Below are positions 33,114 through 44,593 of a DNA stretch of 64,000 nucleotides, piece by piece. The DNA comes from Nereocystis luetkeana (taxonomy: Eukaryota; Sar; Phaeophyceae; Laminariales; Laminariaceae), in NCBI GenBank assembly GCA_031213475.1, contig JARUPZ010000003.1:11069127-11133126 (forward strand), given 5' to 3'. Under the pieces are notes generated by a model. That model did not search any database. It was not told the DNA's origin and saw only the letters and a list, made by a program, of their open reading frames with translations. The translations under genes were made by a program, and so were the position numbers. Positions within the stretch are counted from its first letter, which is position 1. The number at the start of each line of letters is the position of its first letter.

Positions 33114-34255
33114 CAAGGCGCTTGGCACCGCGGGCGGCCTACGCCGCCCGCTACGCTCGCTCAGAAAGGAAAAGTACATCGAATTACTACTTGTATGCGA
33201 AGCGGACAGAGGTTCATGATTGAATACACTGTAGTTTTTTATATGATCATAGTTGTAAACTGGCGACTTGATAATGCCAAGAGTCCCGCCGCCATGCTTC
33301 AGGAAAAAACAGCTCGGACGCCACAGACGCTTCGCGTCGCGGGCGGTTCCGCCCGCTACGCTCGCTCACATGCCGAACGTACGTACATACCCCAGGTCTT
33401 CTTTCGATATGTTGTATGTACGGAAAAAGAGAAAGAATAGTACGGCACAGCAGCACCGCAAAAACAATGTAAAGCGAACAAAAATAAACGGAAAGAAAAG
33501 AACATCCCCGTCCCTCTCGTCATGCAATATTTTTCTGCTTGATTGGAACACCTTGCATCGGTAAAAAAGAGAAAAAACAAACGGACAGCAGTGCTTTTCT
33601 CTCACCCTCATACGCCGCCCGCCTCTCTCGCGACCAGCTCGCCACCGATTCGGTCCGGGTAAAAAGCTTCCCTTCCTCTCTGCCACAGTGAGCCCCGTCG
33701 CCCGCTTCGCGTTAAGCCCCCGGTGCTCACTGTGGCCGTCGTACGCCAGCTCGACAACGTTGCTGCTCAGACTGGGTAGCTCCCTCAGTGATTTTCAGCC
33801 CGGCCGCAAAATAAGAACCGCTTGTATCTTACCTTGCAATCCCGAAAGACCCTTCTATACTCGTACGTACTGAATCGAATTATGCAGATGGAGGCCAGAC
33901 AGAGCCCATTCATGCTTCCCTCGTGTCTGGAGGCACAAGCGACGCCTAGGCACGAAAGCGCCGACCGCGCTCCTTTCGACCTCCCCTCTACTCGCCAGCA
34001 CCCGCTGATACCCGCGACGGCGCTTGGCTCGCCCGCGGTGCCGTGCTCCGAGTACACTCACGCACACGAAGCGAGAGAAGAAAAAAGCAAAAAAATAACC
34101 GAAAATGTAAAGAGAAATGGAGAAAACGAAGAACCGCTGAAAGGCCCCGCAAGTAATCGAATAAGGAGGCGTTGTCCAAGTGGGAGCTCTGAGAGGCCAG
34201 GGATGTACCAACCGAGCACGCTCAGAGAGTGAGATATCTGCAAGTAGTTCTATAC
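33114..34255. repeat. dispersed repeat R1, copy in the unit-2-only segment
   Basis: It begins with the hairpin GCGGGCGGC-CTAC-GCCGCCCGC and carries a second related hairpin at about 33339 (GCGGGCGG-TT-CCGCCCGC). It keeps the 170-bp internal segment and ends with GAGCTCTGAGAGGCCAGGG. It is diverged from the array copies to about the same degree as the left-flank copy. Confidence 0.78.
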
Positions 34256-34930
34256 CCCGGCTAACGTGAATACATCAGGTATGCTGCTGTACATTAGACG
34301 GCAAGTCGAGAGGGGGGATACGCTTTTTTTTCATTCGTTTTTTGACGCGAGAGGGGAAGGGAGGGCCGTCCTCTGCACCTGGGCTGTGGGTTTCAACCTT
34401 TTAGTACCGTACTTTACAGAACCACATGCTTCCTCTGTCCGGTAAGTCTGGTCGGTTATTGGCGATTTTTAGTTTGGGTGGACCGGCGTTGACGATGACC
34501 TTATAGAAAGATACAGCGCAGACGAAGCAGATGCAAGAAAAAAAAGAGAAATTATTTTTCAATACTGAAATCAGGTCAGAATATATTTACCCCATTTTGG
34601 CCATTTTAGAGACATTTGTTTTTTTTTCCCAGCACTTTTTTGCCCCTGGGAAAGGGGCGAAATACGGCCATTTCTCGGCCGACTGATTTTTTCCAGCCGT
34701 CCGGCCGCATGGTTCAACAGCGTTCTGCACAAAAAATATCTATGGTTCTAGCTGAACAAACGGCGAAGAGATCGAAAAAAACATCGAAAACCAGATCGGA
34801 CACCGGTAAGGGCTCGTACAAACACAACCGACCAGACTTATGGGACAGAGGAAGCATTATACTTGTATGTAACCATAATTCCAAGGGATGCGTGTTCGAG
34901 ACGGGAGCGCAGTCCTACAGAGGGTTTAAG
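34256..34930. other. no recognised gene, unit-2-only segment
   Basis: Contains T runs and a GGCCATTTT/CGGCCATTTCTCGGCCG stretch; nothing assignable. Confidence 0.45.
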
Positions 34931-35154
34931 TTAGCTCATATCATGTATTATAGGTAAAAAAGTTCCAGGTGCCAGGTAGGTACTGCAAAAAAATATATAG
35001 ATGGGGACGCTGGCCGTGACTGAAAAACGCTTCTTGCGACTTGTTTCTGATTGCAGATGGCCTCCAAGAGGTAAAGCATTACATGCATGACACACATCGG
35101 GCAGATCGTCGATTCCCGCCTCATGATCGACATTCATCCCTGATCTTGCATGGT

Positions 35155-35418
35155 CTACAGCACAAGCTCAGTTGCCAAATGCGAGCCGTATTCATCTGCA
35201 TGATCTCCAGGTAGCACGAATTTCCTGGGTTGGATCTGAACTATACAGATCTTGCACAGGACGTGACAACGGTGGAGGGCAGAGGATTCGTAGCATCTAC
35301 AGCAGATGATCCAGTACTGCAGTAGATCGCGATCCGACCGACGTGTGAAACATTGTAACTGGTAACTGGTACCTGGTATACGTCGAGGGTACACGATGGA
35401 AGAGATAAACGATACCAC
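35155..35418 (-). CDS. unassigned 87-codon frame with Cys-rich stretch, doubtful
   Basis: In the middle of the peptide, cysteines are spaced as CC-x-C, then C-x3-C-x2-C, preceded by a Trp and followed by a hydrophilic segment. This resembles a small zinc-binding module but fits no family that I can name. The frame has no copy elsewhere in the window to test for selection. Confidence 0.15.
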   Translation of the reverse strand: MVSFISSIVYPRRIPGTSYQLQCFTRRSDRDLLQYWIICCRCYESSALHRCHVLCKICIVQIQPRKFVLPGDHADEYGSHLATELVL

Positions 35419-35661
35419 ACTATTCCTAAACAGGTCAGAGCGAAAAGAAAACCAGCAGGGTTAGATTTCCGCACGAAATTGCATACCTGGCAGACGACAA
35501 CTTTCTGTCCGCGTGTTTTAACTCAGTTCGAGTATGATTCCCCTACTGCCCACTTGAAGACCTCGGGGAAAACAAAGCGCCGTTTCGGATTTCTTTTTCG
35601 TGCACCCTCGCTACTCTGTAACCCCTTTGTATTTCGAGTTTAATTACGATATACAGGTCGG

Positions 35662-35931
35662 TCAGGTCTTGTCGACGTGGATTTTGCTGGGAGGAGGGAA
35701 GAGGGAAGGCAGGTGCTGTGCTTCGAAGATGATCGAGCCTGAATGCGTTTGGTTGTCGAGGAGGAAGGGTTGGGTATGATTTGTTCGTTCCTGGTTAGTG
35801 TGGGCTTCTTCGCTGAAATCAATATTGTTTATTGGCCCTCCATCCGCGCCCCCCCTGCTCATCGCCACCTTGATGCCCTTCAACGTTGTATCGCTTGACT
35901 CCGAAGGGTTGTCATATACCTGGTACCACAT
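35662..35931 (-). CDS. unassigned 89-codon frame, doubtful
   Basis: The predicted peptide has ordinary composition (Asn, Thr, Ser, His and Glu-rich, no low-complexity runs), unlike most frames here. No signature is recognised. It lies at the right end of the unit-2-only segment and could be an exon fragment or chance. Confidence 0.15.
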   Translation of the reverse strand: MWYQVYDNPSESSDTTLKGIKVAMSRGGADGGPINNIDFSEEAHTNQERTNHTQPFLLDNQTHSGSIIFEAQHLPSLFPPPSKIHVDKT

Positions 35932-35933
35932 AA

Positions 35934-37293
35934 TACTGTAGAGGGTGTGTTAATGTTGTTCTTCCCTTACATCTTTGCATGATTCCCTTCAACAGGGGCC
36001 GCTTTGCATCATGGCATCCCCTCCCCTTGTTATTATCTCCCTCCTTACGCCCCCCTCCCTGCCCCGGTTCCCTCCCCCGCCCCCGTTTCTCCCATCCCTG
36101 CGCCCCCAAGCCTGCCCGTTTATCTATTGGGGTTGTCCGCACAATTGATTTCGGAGACTGCCCACTTATCTATTCGAACTGTCGGATGACTTTGGGAGCT
36201 GTCGATAAATTAGAAAAGTCTGGGCAGTAGGGCCAGATGGCTGTCTATTCATAGCATTTTCCCCGATAATAGAGTTCAAGTCGTGTCTTATCACGCATGC
36301 AAGCATAGGCCACAGTAAACAGGCTATTGCAATAGGAACCTATTCATAGGCAGTAGTCCTGGTGTTGTCTTTTGTCCAGGGTGTGATACGCGTTTTATCA
36401 TCCCCTCAGCGCGCGACTACGCTGATTCGTAAGAGGGGCATATGATTATCAGACAGACGGCCACGATGACATTGATCCAATTGGCAATTGACGATTGGCG
36501 ACATTGATGATCATTGATTACCATCATACTGATGCTACCAGGTTATTTAAGATGGTATTGATGGCCACAACGCTATACTTGAGTATGCCTGGTATCATAT
36601 CATCTATCGATTGATGGATTCTCCTTAGAAACCGATTGTAAAAGGATCAACTCCTCATATCATTCCCCTCGTTGTTCATTCATTAACTAGCGTCGTGTTC
36701 CTAATCCTCGAATTGTACTAAATCGTGGTGGGCAGTTGAACGTGACTCATTCTATCTACTCCAGCAGTGAGAACTACGTTAGTATCTCCTACGTACTGTA
36801 GCCTATCATACACCAGATCAGATACGCCAGAAACACCACCACATACGTTACATACACAACATGACAGCCTGCCCAACGCCCGTGACAGCCCCCTACTCTT
36901 CCCCCCAAGGTAAACAAAGAGATGCTTGTATGATACGTAGTACACACATATAGCTTGCCCAAGGTCCTTAACACCCCCCTCTCTCCCCCACAAGGTAAAC
37001 CGAAGAGGTGCTCGTATACCAGGGGCGTATGATACGGCAGTACGCATACAAATAGGTCACACTCAAAATCTAACCGCTAGTCGCCCTGTGCTTTTCTTAC
37101 GTGTGCTGCACTCCGCCGCCAATCCAAGAAAGCAACAAACGAAACAGTACAGGAGAGTTATTTCCCCTCTGCAGTAATCACAAAAAAAGAAACACGACCG
37201 GCGAATAATATGCTTTCGAATCCAGCATCAACAAAAAAGTCCATCCATCCTTTTTTCTTTTTTCACCCATCAATCTATCAATCCACCCGCTGT
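35934..37293. other. gene-less stretch with C-rich tract at 36020-36110, unit 2
   Basis: Equivalent of 15601-16962. Lacks the TACCAGG heptamer seen at 15985 in unit 1. Confidence 0.5.
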
Positions 37294-37374
37294 CTCAAAA
37301 GCGCAGAAACCGGCCAGTCGACGAGATGGCTTAGATGGGCACCTCGCCGACTGACCGCTTTTTGCACTTTTGAG
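37294..37374. repeat. 80-bp hairpin element, unit 2
   Basis: As 16963-17042 with a few extra differences in the right arm. Confidence 0.8.
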
Positions 37375-38045
37375 ATATGGCTGTATTGATTGATTGATGG
37401 AGGATGTTCTCTATGTTGGCAATTCCTGCGGGCTCTTCGCTTATAGGTCTAAGTTCGGAAAGGTGTGCACGTGGCGTGGGTAATACCTCTACCTTCCATA
37501 CACCTCAAAAAAAGAGCCACATCCTCTCCAAAAAGCAAAACAATGAAAACAAAAGTGTGCCGGGAGAGAAGCCATTTTTATAGCTCTTTCTCCCTGACGA
37601 AAACAAAAACATACTGATATGTATGCATCATCTATAGTGCCTCTAGAGGGTACCCACTGAGAAGGTCCGCGCTATGCTCAGAGACCATCGAAGATGCTTC
37701 AGCAAAACGGGTGTATTACACACAGTCCATCACCTCTCTACTCTTGCATCCCATCGGTTGGAAACCAAAAATACAGCATGGGGGGCGAGCAACTCCCTCT
37801 CCAAAAAGCAAAAAGAAAACACTCCTTGTCTCTCATTGAGTGCAGAAATGACTGCTGCGTGTGGTCGCGGCTGCGGTGGAGTCCTCGACATAGAAGGCGC
37901 CTTTTAGCTTCTACGGCCAGAGGCGCTTCCGCTGCTTCGGATAGTCGAGGTGGTTCATCATCAGGAGGAGACGGTGGTCGCTTGTGCAATTGCCAGTATC
38001 GTCCTAGGCCTCCAGGACGTCGGCGAGGCGCGTATAGCTCGAGCG

Positions 38046-38098
38046 TGGGGTGGGGTGGGGTGAGGTGGGGTGGGTTAGGGTTAGGGTGAGGTTAGGGT
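38046..38098 (+). repeat. GGGGT repeats and short telomere-like run, unit 2
   Basis: GGTGGGG repeats leading to two TTAGGG units. Confidence 0.75.
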
Positions 38099-39121
38099 GC
38101 GGTGTTGTTGTTTATACCAAGTATATACCAGGTATGATACTCGTACGGTGTCCCTGGACCACAGCTGTGCTCTTGCACATACACACATACTGCTGGGTCT
38201 ACAGTAGTATGGCGTTTTCGTAAATATTCTCCCCTGAAAACGCCGACTCAATAACGCAAGTTCAAGACCTTGACATTGATGATAGTGGTCGCAAGTGGGC
38301 ATTGGAAGGACGTGTGGACAAACAACATAAAAAAGAGCGAAATGCAACAAAATCAAAGAAAACAAAAAAGCCTATTCGCGAAACAAGGCCAGTTATGTAA
38401 AGTATGCTGCTGCTTGAACAAATACGGGTGCTGGGTGTCAAGCCAATACATAACAGTCATGGGGTGTGATGGAATGACCACATACAGAGGGCGTGTCTTA
38501 ACTCCCACCGAAGAGCATGGGAACGGGCGGAACGGAACGAGGCTGTTCGTGGTCATTCGTTCCGTTCCTACCTACAAAAACGTGTTTGGGACCATGCAGA
38601 ATCCTGGGCCTCGCCAGCTGAATCGGCACGAACGGTATATTTTGCACATACCAAAGCAAATTGGTGTCCACATCCATCTTCGGATCTTCGGTGGTGTCCA
38701 TCTGCTTCAAATAATCTGCTATTTGTTCCTGTTCGGTCGGGCCGTTCGGTCCTCCCAAACAAGAAAAAGGGGTGCAACACTTCTTCTTCCTCTTCCTAGA
38801 TATACTGTTTTACTCGGGCTGCACTGAGTCTATTCGTTTCCGACAGCCAATCAACACCAATTCATGCGGCAAATAATATTCCATTCGGTTCGTTCCAATG
38901 CTCTGTGGGGGGGGTTGAGACACACCCATGAGTACCATACTTCGTCTTTCGGCATGGCGATCACATGGGTGATCCACAAGTCTTTAGTACGCGCGTTTGT
39001 GTACACAACGTGACGGAACGGCCTTCAAACTAGGGGAGATGTTGGCGGCACAAGCAGACAGGCAGGCAGCCAGACAGACAGAAAGGAAGGCAGCAGGCCA
39101 ACAGATAATCACGGCAAATAA
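38099..39121. other. unassigned segment, unit 2
   Basis: Equivalent of 17769-18890 lacking about 94 bp. The minus frame at 38498-38758 (86 codons) is the longest version of the unassigned frame seen in unit 1. Confidence 0.35.
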
Positions 39122-39858
39122 TATAGGCAAGGCAAGGTAGATACGGTGAGCGAGCAAGCACGGCAGAGAAGCAAGGCAGAGAAGCAAGCAGGCAAGCAAG
39201 ACAAGCAAGGCAAAGCAAGGCAAGCAAGGCAAGCAAGGCAAGCAAGGCAAGCAAGGCAAGCAAGGCAAGCAAGGCCAGGCAAAGCAAGCAAGGCGAGCGA
39301 GGCCAGCAAGGCAAGCAAGGCAAGCAAGGCAAGCAAGGCAAGCAAGGCAAGCAAGGCAAGCAAGGCAAGCAAGGCAAGCAAGGCAAGCAAGGCAAGCAAG
39401 GCAAGCAAGGCAAGCAAGGCAAGCAAGGCAAGCAAGGCAAGCAAGGCAAGCAAGGCAAGCAAGGCAAGCAAGGCAAGCAAGGCAAGCAAGGCAAGCAAGG
39501 CAAGCAAGGCAAGCAAGGCAAGCAAGGCAAGCAAGGCAAGCAAGGCAAGCAAGGCAAGCAAGGCAAGCAAGGCAAGCAAGGCAAGCAAGGCAAGCAAGGC
39601 GAGTAAGGCAAGCAAGGGAAGCGAGACAAGCAAGGCAAGCAAGGCAAACAAGGCAAGCAAGGCAAGCAAGGCAAGCAAGGCAGGCAAGGCAAAGCAAGGC
39701 AAGCAAGGCAAGCAAGGCAAGCAAGGCAAGCAAGGCAAGCAAGGCAAGGCGAGCAAGGCAAGACAAGCGAGGCAAGCTAGCCAAACGAGGCAAGCAAGGC
39801 AAGCCAGGCAAGCCAGGCAAGCCAGGCAAGCCAGGCAAGCAAGGCAAAGCAAGGAGGC
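39122..39858. repeat. 9-bp minisatellite (CAAGGCAAG)n, unit 2
   Basis: The longest and most homogeneous version, with an almost perfect run from about 39307 to 39600, which suggests recent expansion. Confidence 0.92.
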
Positions 39859-39921
39859 TACGAGTACCAACAAGGTCTCGAGGTCTCACAACAAAGACGA
39901 TGCTGCACTTTCTCCACTCAC

Positions 39922-40060
39922 TGGTAGCTCTTGATGAATTCCCCGTTCGCCAGCTTTTTCACGTAGACCACTTTGGACAGGTCGTGCTGAAGTATCACGC
40001 GAGCATCGGCGGCCGACGGTGCGCTCCGCCAGCGTAGGTGTGGGACGAGGCATTGCCCAT
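39922..40060 (-). pseudogene. VPS15: VPS15-like first exon, frameshifted copy (unit 2)
   Basis: The ATG at 40060 and the GTGAGT donor at 39921 are both kept, but the exon is 139 nt because one base is missing around 40018-40022, near codon 14. The reading therefore leaves frame before the conserved segment. The VPS15-like residues are still encoded after the shift. Unlike unit 1, this copy cannot encode the N-terminus. Confidence 0.6.
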
Positions 40061-40887
40061 GGTGTACGCTGCTGCTGTCTTCTCATGATAGGACTTTCGC
40101 TCGACGACGGAGGGATGCTGTGTAGAATGGTGCTCGCCGATCTCAGCACCTGCTCCTATGTCGATTATTTTGCTCCAACAGCGTCTTCAGCATCTCCCAC
40201 CCATGGGAATTGCGAGGCGTGTCAGCCACCTAGAGAGATACCACAGCAGCGACTAGCAGCACACACGCTGAAAAACAGGTGCCTTTGCAACGTTTGGTTT
40301 CCATTTTTCGCCCGACGGAATAAAGCCTCCATATCTATACGTGTAAAAAACAATTTTGGATCATGTGTCCACAAGAGTCCTGTGCACACAGCGCACAGAA
40401 CACCACAGCGCACGTGGAGGTGGGGGCGGGGACGGGGGTGGGGGGCCGCGGCGGTGGCACCCACCCCTCAAGGCAGGTGGCGTCAAGGGTCAGAGAGTGT
40501 GGAGGGGATTGGAGACGAAGGCGAAGGTGAAGAAGCCTTGCCCTGCCGAAGCCCCCACCGAAGCCGCCGTTAGGTGCGGAGTCCTGCAGTCGCCACAACA
40601 ATGGAGACTACGACTATTCATAGGTGGGTGATTTATTGTTTATCTAGGGACACGCGGTGGGGGGCGGGGGCGGGGCATAGTGCAGGTAGGGCTTCTGCCC
40701 TTTGCCTGACTCTCAGGTGGGTACGTAGGGCGGATACTTTTCTCGTTCGGGTGTGGGTTTGCTTGCGACAATCACGTTGGTTTGAACCGCCTTGCACATG
40801 TCGTTCAGAACACGGTCTACCACAGGTGCCACTCCCTATACCTGGTACACAGCATTACCTACTGTTTGTTAACCCTGGAATGGGACT

Positions 40888-40950
40888 GCAGTCCCGTTTT
40901 GGGGACAAATTACTCAGCATTTGAATGGTTTGTCCCCCAAACGGGACTGC
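40888..40950. repeat. 63-bp foldback, unit 2
   Basis: As 20323-20385. Confidence 0.85.
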
Positions 40951-41204
40951 ACTCCTAAACAGGTTCGGACTGCTGTACCAACAGCAGTAGATCCTCTACG
41001 TACTCCTCTACTGCTGCTGTTGTTGCAGATCCTATTCCGGCACGTAGCCTGCCTCTCCCCTAAGATATCTCGTTTTGCTCCCTCTCTCTGTTTTGCCACA
41101 AGTCCCAGCTAAGTTCCCTGCGTATTTGGGTTCTCTGGCTTGACTGTTATGTCCTCTGCAAAATGCGATGTGCCTCTGGTACAATTTTCTTGTTCGGCTT
41201 GCTT

Positions 41205-41354
41205 CGGCTGTGCTTTCTGTTTTCGTACCAAGCACGTTGGCCTTTCATTTGCGATGATTCCGCTGCGCTCGCTCACGAGGAAGAATGGAACGAACGCAAA
41301 ATATCGTCCAAACGATCGGGAGCAAAGAGGCGACTTGCAAATGCCAAGAGCTCC
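41205..41354. repeat. R1 left fragment, shortened, unit 2
   Basis: As 20640-20790, but joined at AGAGCTCCATG directly to the left end of MITE copy B. The rest of the R1 fragment and MITE copy A are missing. Confidence 0.75.
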
Positions 41355-42124
41355 ATGCGGTTCGATTTTGAGCGTCAGATTTGTATTTTTTCGATCTCAA
41401 AAATGAATGCCCCTGATGATGCTGTCCAAATATGCAAAAAAATCCGAACGAAAAAAATCGATTTTGATAATCAGATGACCCAAGTCGTCGTATTTTGGGT
41501 CATCAGATTTTCAAATCGGTAAATGGCATGCTCTCTAAATTCAAGATGTTATCCGCGACAGCAAACAGCAGCAGAACGATCGATGAGTCGATGAGTTGGA
41601 TGGTGACACAGCTGTATGGCGACGTTGCTTCGCGCCCGACGCGCGGTCGGCGGGCGGCGCGTCTCTCCGTGGCCAGACTGCAGTCGGCTGTCGCGGGCTC
41701 GGGCCTAGAGACCAAGAGAAGCGCACTCGGCGCGCACCTCTCCCTGTGGATACGTACTCGTAGACTACACTGCTGTACAGCAGCAGCAGTCACAATCACA
41801 TTGTGAAACACTAAATACTAAGACAGGCTGGCTCTAGCGCACTCCCCACGTGTCTTCGCCGCCAGACCAGAGGCAGTCAACCTTGGCTCGGACGCTTGGG
41901 TCCTACGCGCAGTGCAGCGCAACAATTAGCGCGCCTCTTCGCGGCGCCAGACCACAACAACAGCCGTTGGTCTCGGTTTTTGCTCGAATTTCTGCACGCA
42001 CAATAAATCTGGTTTTTATCTTTCCGCATAGGAGACTACTTTTGATTTGCCAAGTTCACATCTGAAAAAGCGACCGGGTCAAAATCTGAAGCTCAAAAAT
42101 CAAAACGCATAGCATAGGGAACAA
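41355..42124. mobile_element. MITE-like element copy B, unit 2
   Basis: Corresponds to 21751-22525, lacking its first few bases because of the deletion junction. The remainder is nearly identical to the unit 3 copy. Confidence 0.8.
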
Positions 42125-42180
42125 TCTCCGTACCCCCTCATGTAATTGTCTGGGCTTTTGACGGGTCAGGTCAAACCTCA

Positions 42181-42280
42181 CGGGTCGGGTCGGGTCGAGT
42201 CGGCTGACCCGACCCGACCGCTGACCCGACCCGACCCGCGAGATTTCAAAACCTCCTGACCTGATCCGACCCGACCCGCC
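42181..42280. repeat. GGGTC pentamer repeats with hairpin, unit 2
   Basis: As 22560-22673 with a GAGTCGGCTGACC variant in the loop region, shared with unit 3. Confidence 0.8.
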
Positions 42281-42357
42281 ACCTGGTACAGAAGAACACG
42301 GTACAGCATCCAGCTGATAGCACCACACAAACACACATGATAATAACTCAATGAAAT
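42281..42357. repeat. second copy of the 75-bp block, unit 2
   Basis: As 22674-22750. Confidence 0.75.
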
Positions 42358-42374
42358 ATAGAAATAACTCACTC

Positions 42375-42472
42375 TATCTGACCTCACCCCGCTCCACCCC
42401 CTCATCCCACCCGACCTCACCTCACCCTACCCCACCCCACCCCAGCTCACCCCACCCCACCCTACCTCTTTT
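42375..42472. repeat. second CACCTCACCC-type microsatellite, unit 2
   Basis: As 22751-22862. Confidence 0.78.
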
Positions 42473-43505
42473 TGGGCTCTTTTGTCTGGTGGTGTTTTCG
42501 TACCCGGTGCGTTGGCATTAAATCTGCTCCTACCTCGATTCAGGTGCAAGTCTTTAGGTTTTCTCTGTCTCACCGTTTGTGACAACATCATTGGTATCTC
42601 GGTAGGATGATCAGTTAGGGAAGACACTGGGTGTACTGATGGCGTTGGGTAGAAATGACGACGCACACAACCAGAGCGGACAAACACAAAGAAATACAAG
42701 AGCACACTACGATATTAAAGCGAAAGAACAAGAAGAGAACACAAGGACCCACGAACGTAAAATAGCAGGACAACACCACACGCTAGCTACGTTTATGTGT
42801 TCATGATTGTGGAGTTATTGGTTGGATATTGACCCTTGGCTTTGCACCCAACCTCACTGCTTATACGAGGTACTACTAGTGTACTGTAGAAATGCACAGC
42901 CTGTGTAACCTCCTATATACTCGAAATACGCTCTTGACCTATTTAACCCCCACATCCCTGCCCCATCTCAACAACTTGGTATTTTGCCCCTTCCTTCAAC
43001 TCTTCCCCCTCCCCGCATACGACTGCGGCCATGCATGACATCGAGTACACCCCCCCCCCCCCTGCCCACCATGCTCCTTCGGCCTGGTTGAATTGAGTAC
43101 CCCCGGCCTTTTTTGCATTCTGAGTCAATGCTCCAGAGGACACCCTCTCCTCGCCTTCTCTGTTCGCTCCCTCACACGCCACAAACCACAAATGTGTCAC
43201 TCTTCCCTCTCCCTTCTCGTTGGGTCGCCTGAGCGTGTACACCCGACGCTGCCAATCTACTGCTGGTTGCCCCTTGCACCCTGCCAGAAATGATATACTG
43301 GTAGCGCATACTCTCCCGGTACGTCTTATACCAAGCCTTGTCTCCTATCCCAACCAATTCCCTCAGTGCCTTTGTCGCCTGTTCACGAATGATCCCATAA
43401 CGTTTTCTATTCGCATACAGTATGTACGTTGACAATGGTAAGGGTTCTCTCGGCCCAAGTGTTAAAATGATGACTCGACACCAACTCTACAACAGTAAAA
43501 GCATC
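42473..43505. other. unit 2 end segment, no recognised gene
   Basis: Equivalent of 22863-23794 with the extra C-rich stretch at about 42986-43104. At the right end a 22-bp loss between two CATCC repeats distinguishes the unit 2/3 and 3/4 joins from the unit 1/2 join. Confidence 0.5.
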
Positions 43506-44593
43506 CTATCAAACGGTGATCCTGTTGTTTACATCCTGTCGGGTGCTCCTTTCCACTGTATTATATCCCAATCGAGTTTTGCCGTACGTTCGACCCAACT
43601 TGTGCGTGAAGTTGCTGCCTGCTCTGAACGGTTTGCTGGTCTCCTCTCGACTTTTCGTATTTACAGTAGATTCAACACCGCTAGACAAATCCCAGACTTC
43701 CTTCCTACATTCAATTTTGCACATGAAACACAACACAGAGTATACCTGGTACAGAAGAACCCGGTACAGCATCCAGCTGATAGCACCACACAAACACACA
43801 TGGTAAGAACACAGTGACATACCGAAATAACGCAAGAACATGTACCAGTACCATATATCGCAAGAACGCAAGAACATACGGTAAGCACACAAGAACATAC
43901 CCTGAGAAGACCATAACATGCCTGGTATGATACGATAGAAGATCATCAGCATGAGTATGTAGAATACAACGAAATGAAGGCTAACACAGCAGAACACAAG
44001 AACAAAAGCAGACAAGAACATAGGGTCCGTACAGCCCAAACCCCGCGAGCTTCCCCAGCACTGAGGTGCACGTTTATCATATTCGGGGGGTGTTTGTTCG
44101 AGGATCCTCAAATATCGCAAAAACGCTCAACGAAGATCCTCGATGCTTTTGATGTTTTGTTTTGTTCTGTTTTTCCCACACAACGTCTTCCGCCCTGCAC
44201 CACCGATGCACGCGGAAAAGGTGTTTCGTTCTTCGTGATATGTGCAATTTTCAGAAGACGCGGTTTTGTACGGTTTTGGACAGCTCTTCCTAACGGCTTG
44301 CTATTGTCATACCGGTAGTAGGTGGAGCAGCAGTCCTTTGTTCTTTAGTGCATACCAGGTATAAGACGCTGGGGGGAGATACGATATACGCAGGAAGCCG
44401 TAAATGGGACATGATTTGATTCGCTCAACATTATATCATACGGGTAGCGTACCCACCCGTTTCGAAATACAGCGTGGGAACTGAGTGGTTACTCTTCTTG
44501 TCAACTCACGGATGAAAGTTGTTTTCGCTTTCTATATAGGACAACATTACACCAAAAATGGCAAATTATTAGTTAGTATCATAGCTGTATACA
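43506..44593. other. unit 3 entry segment, no recognised gene
   Basis: Equivalent of 23795-24897 and almost identical to unit 4 over this part. Confidence 0.5.

Larger units (their letters stand above)
32478..35933. other. 3.45-kb segment present only in unit 2
   Basis: Units 1 and 3 read GTGAACTTCC directly into TACAGTAGAGGG. Unit 2 reads GTGAACTTCC, then this segment, then TACTGTAGAGGG. It holds more TTCCATGGAAG sites, a full R1 copy and two weak protein-like frames. No inverted ends or target duplication is seen, so either it was inserted in unit 2 or was lost in the ancestor of units 1 and 3. Confidence 0.85.
23795..43505. repeat. macrosatellite unit 2 (19.7 kb)
   Basis: Same block order as unit 1, plus 3.45 kb at 32478-35933 and a fuller R1, and minus the first MITE. 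The difference in length from units 1 and 3 is mainly these segments and the longer minisatellite. Confidence 0.92.

Noticed and set aside
35041-35080. Tiny exon at about 35057 with perfect-looking acceptor (TGATTGCAG) and donor (GGTAAAG)
   Set aside because: Only about 14 nt lie between the two signals and nothing coding flanks them; likely chance.
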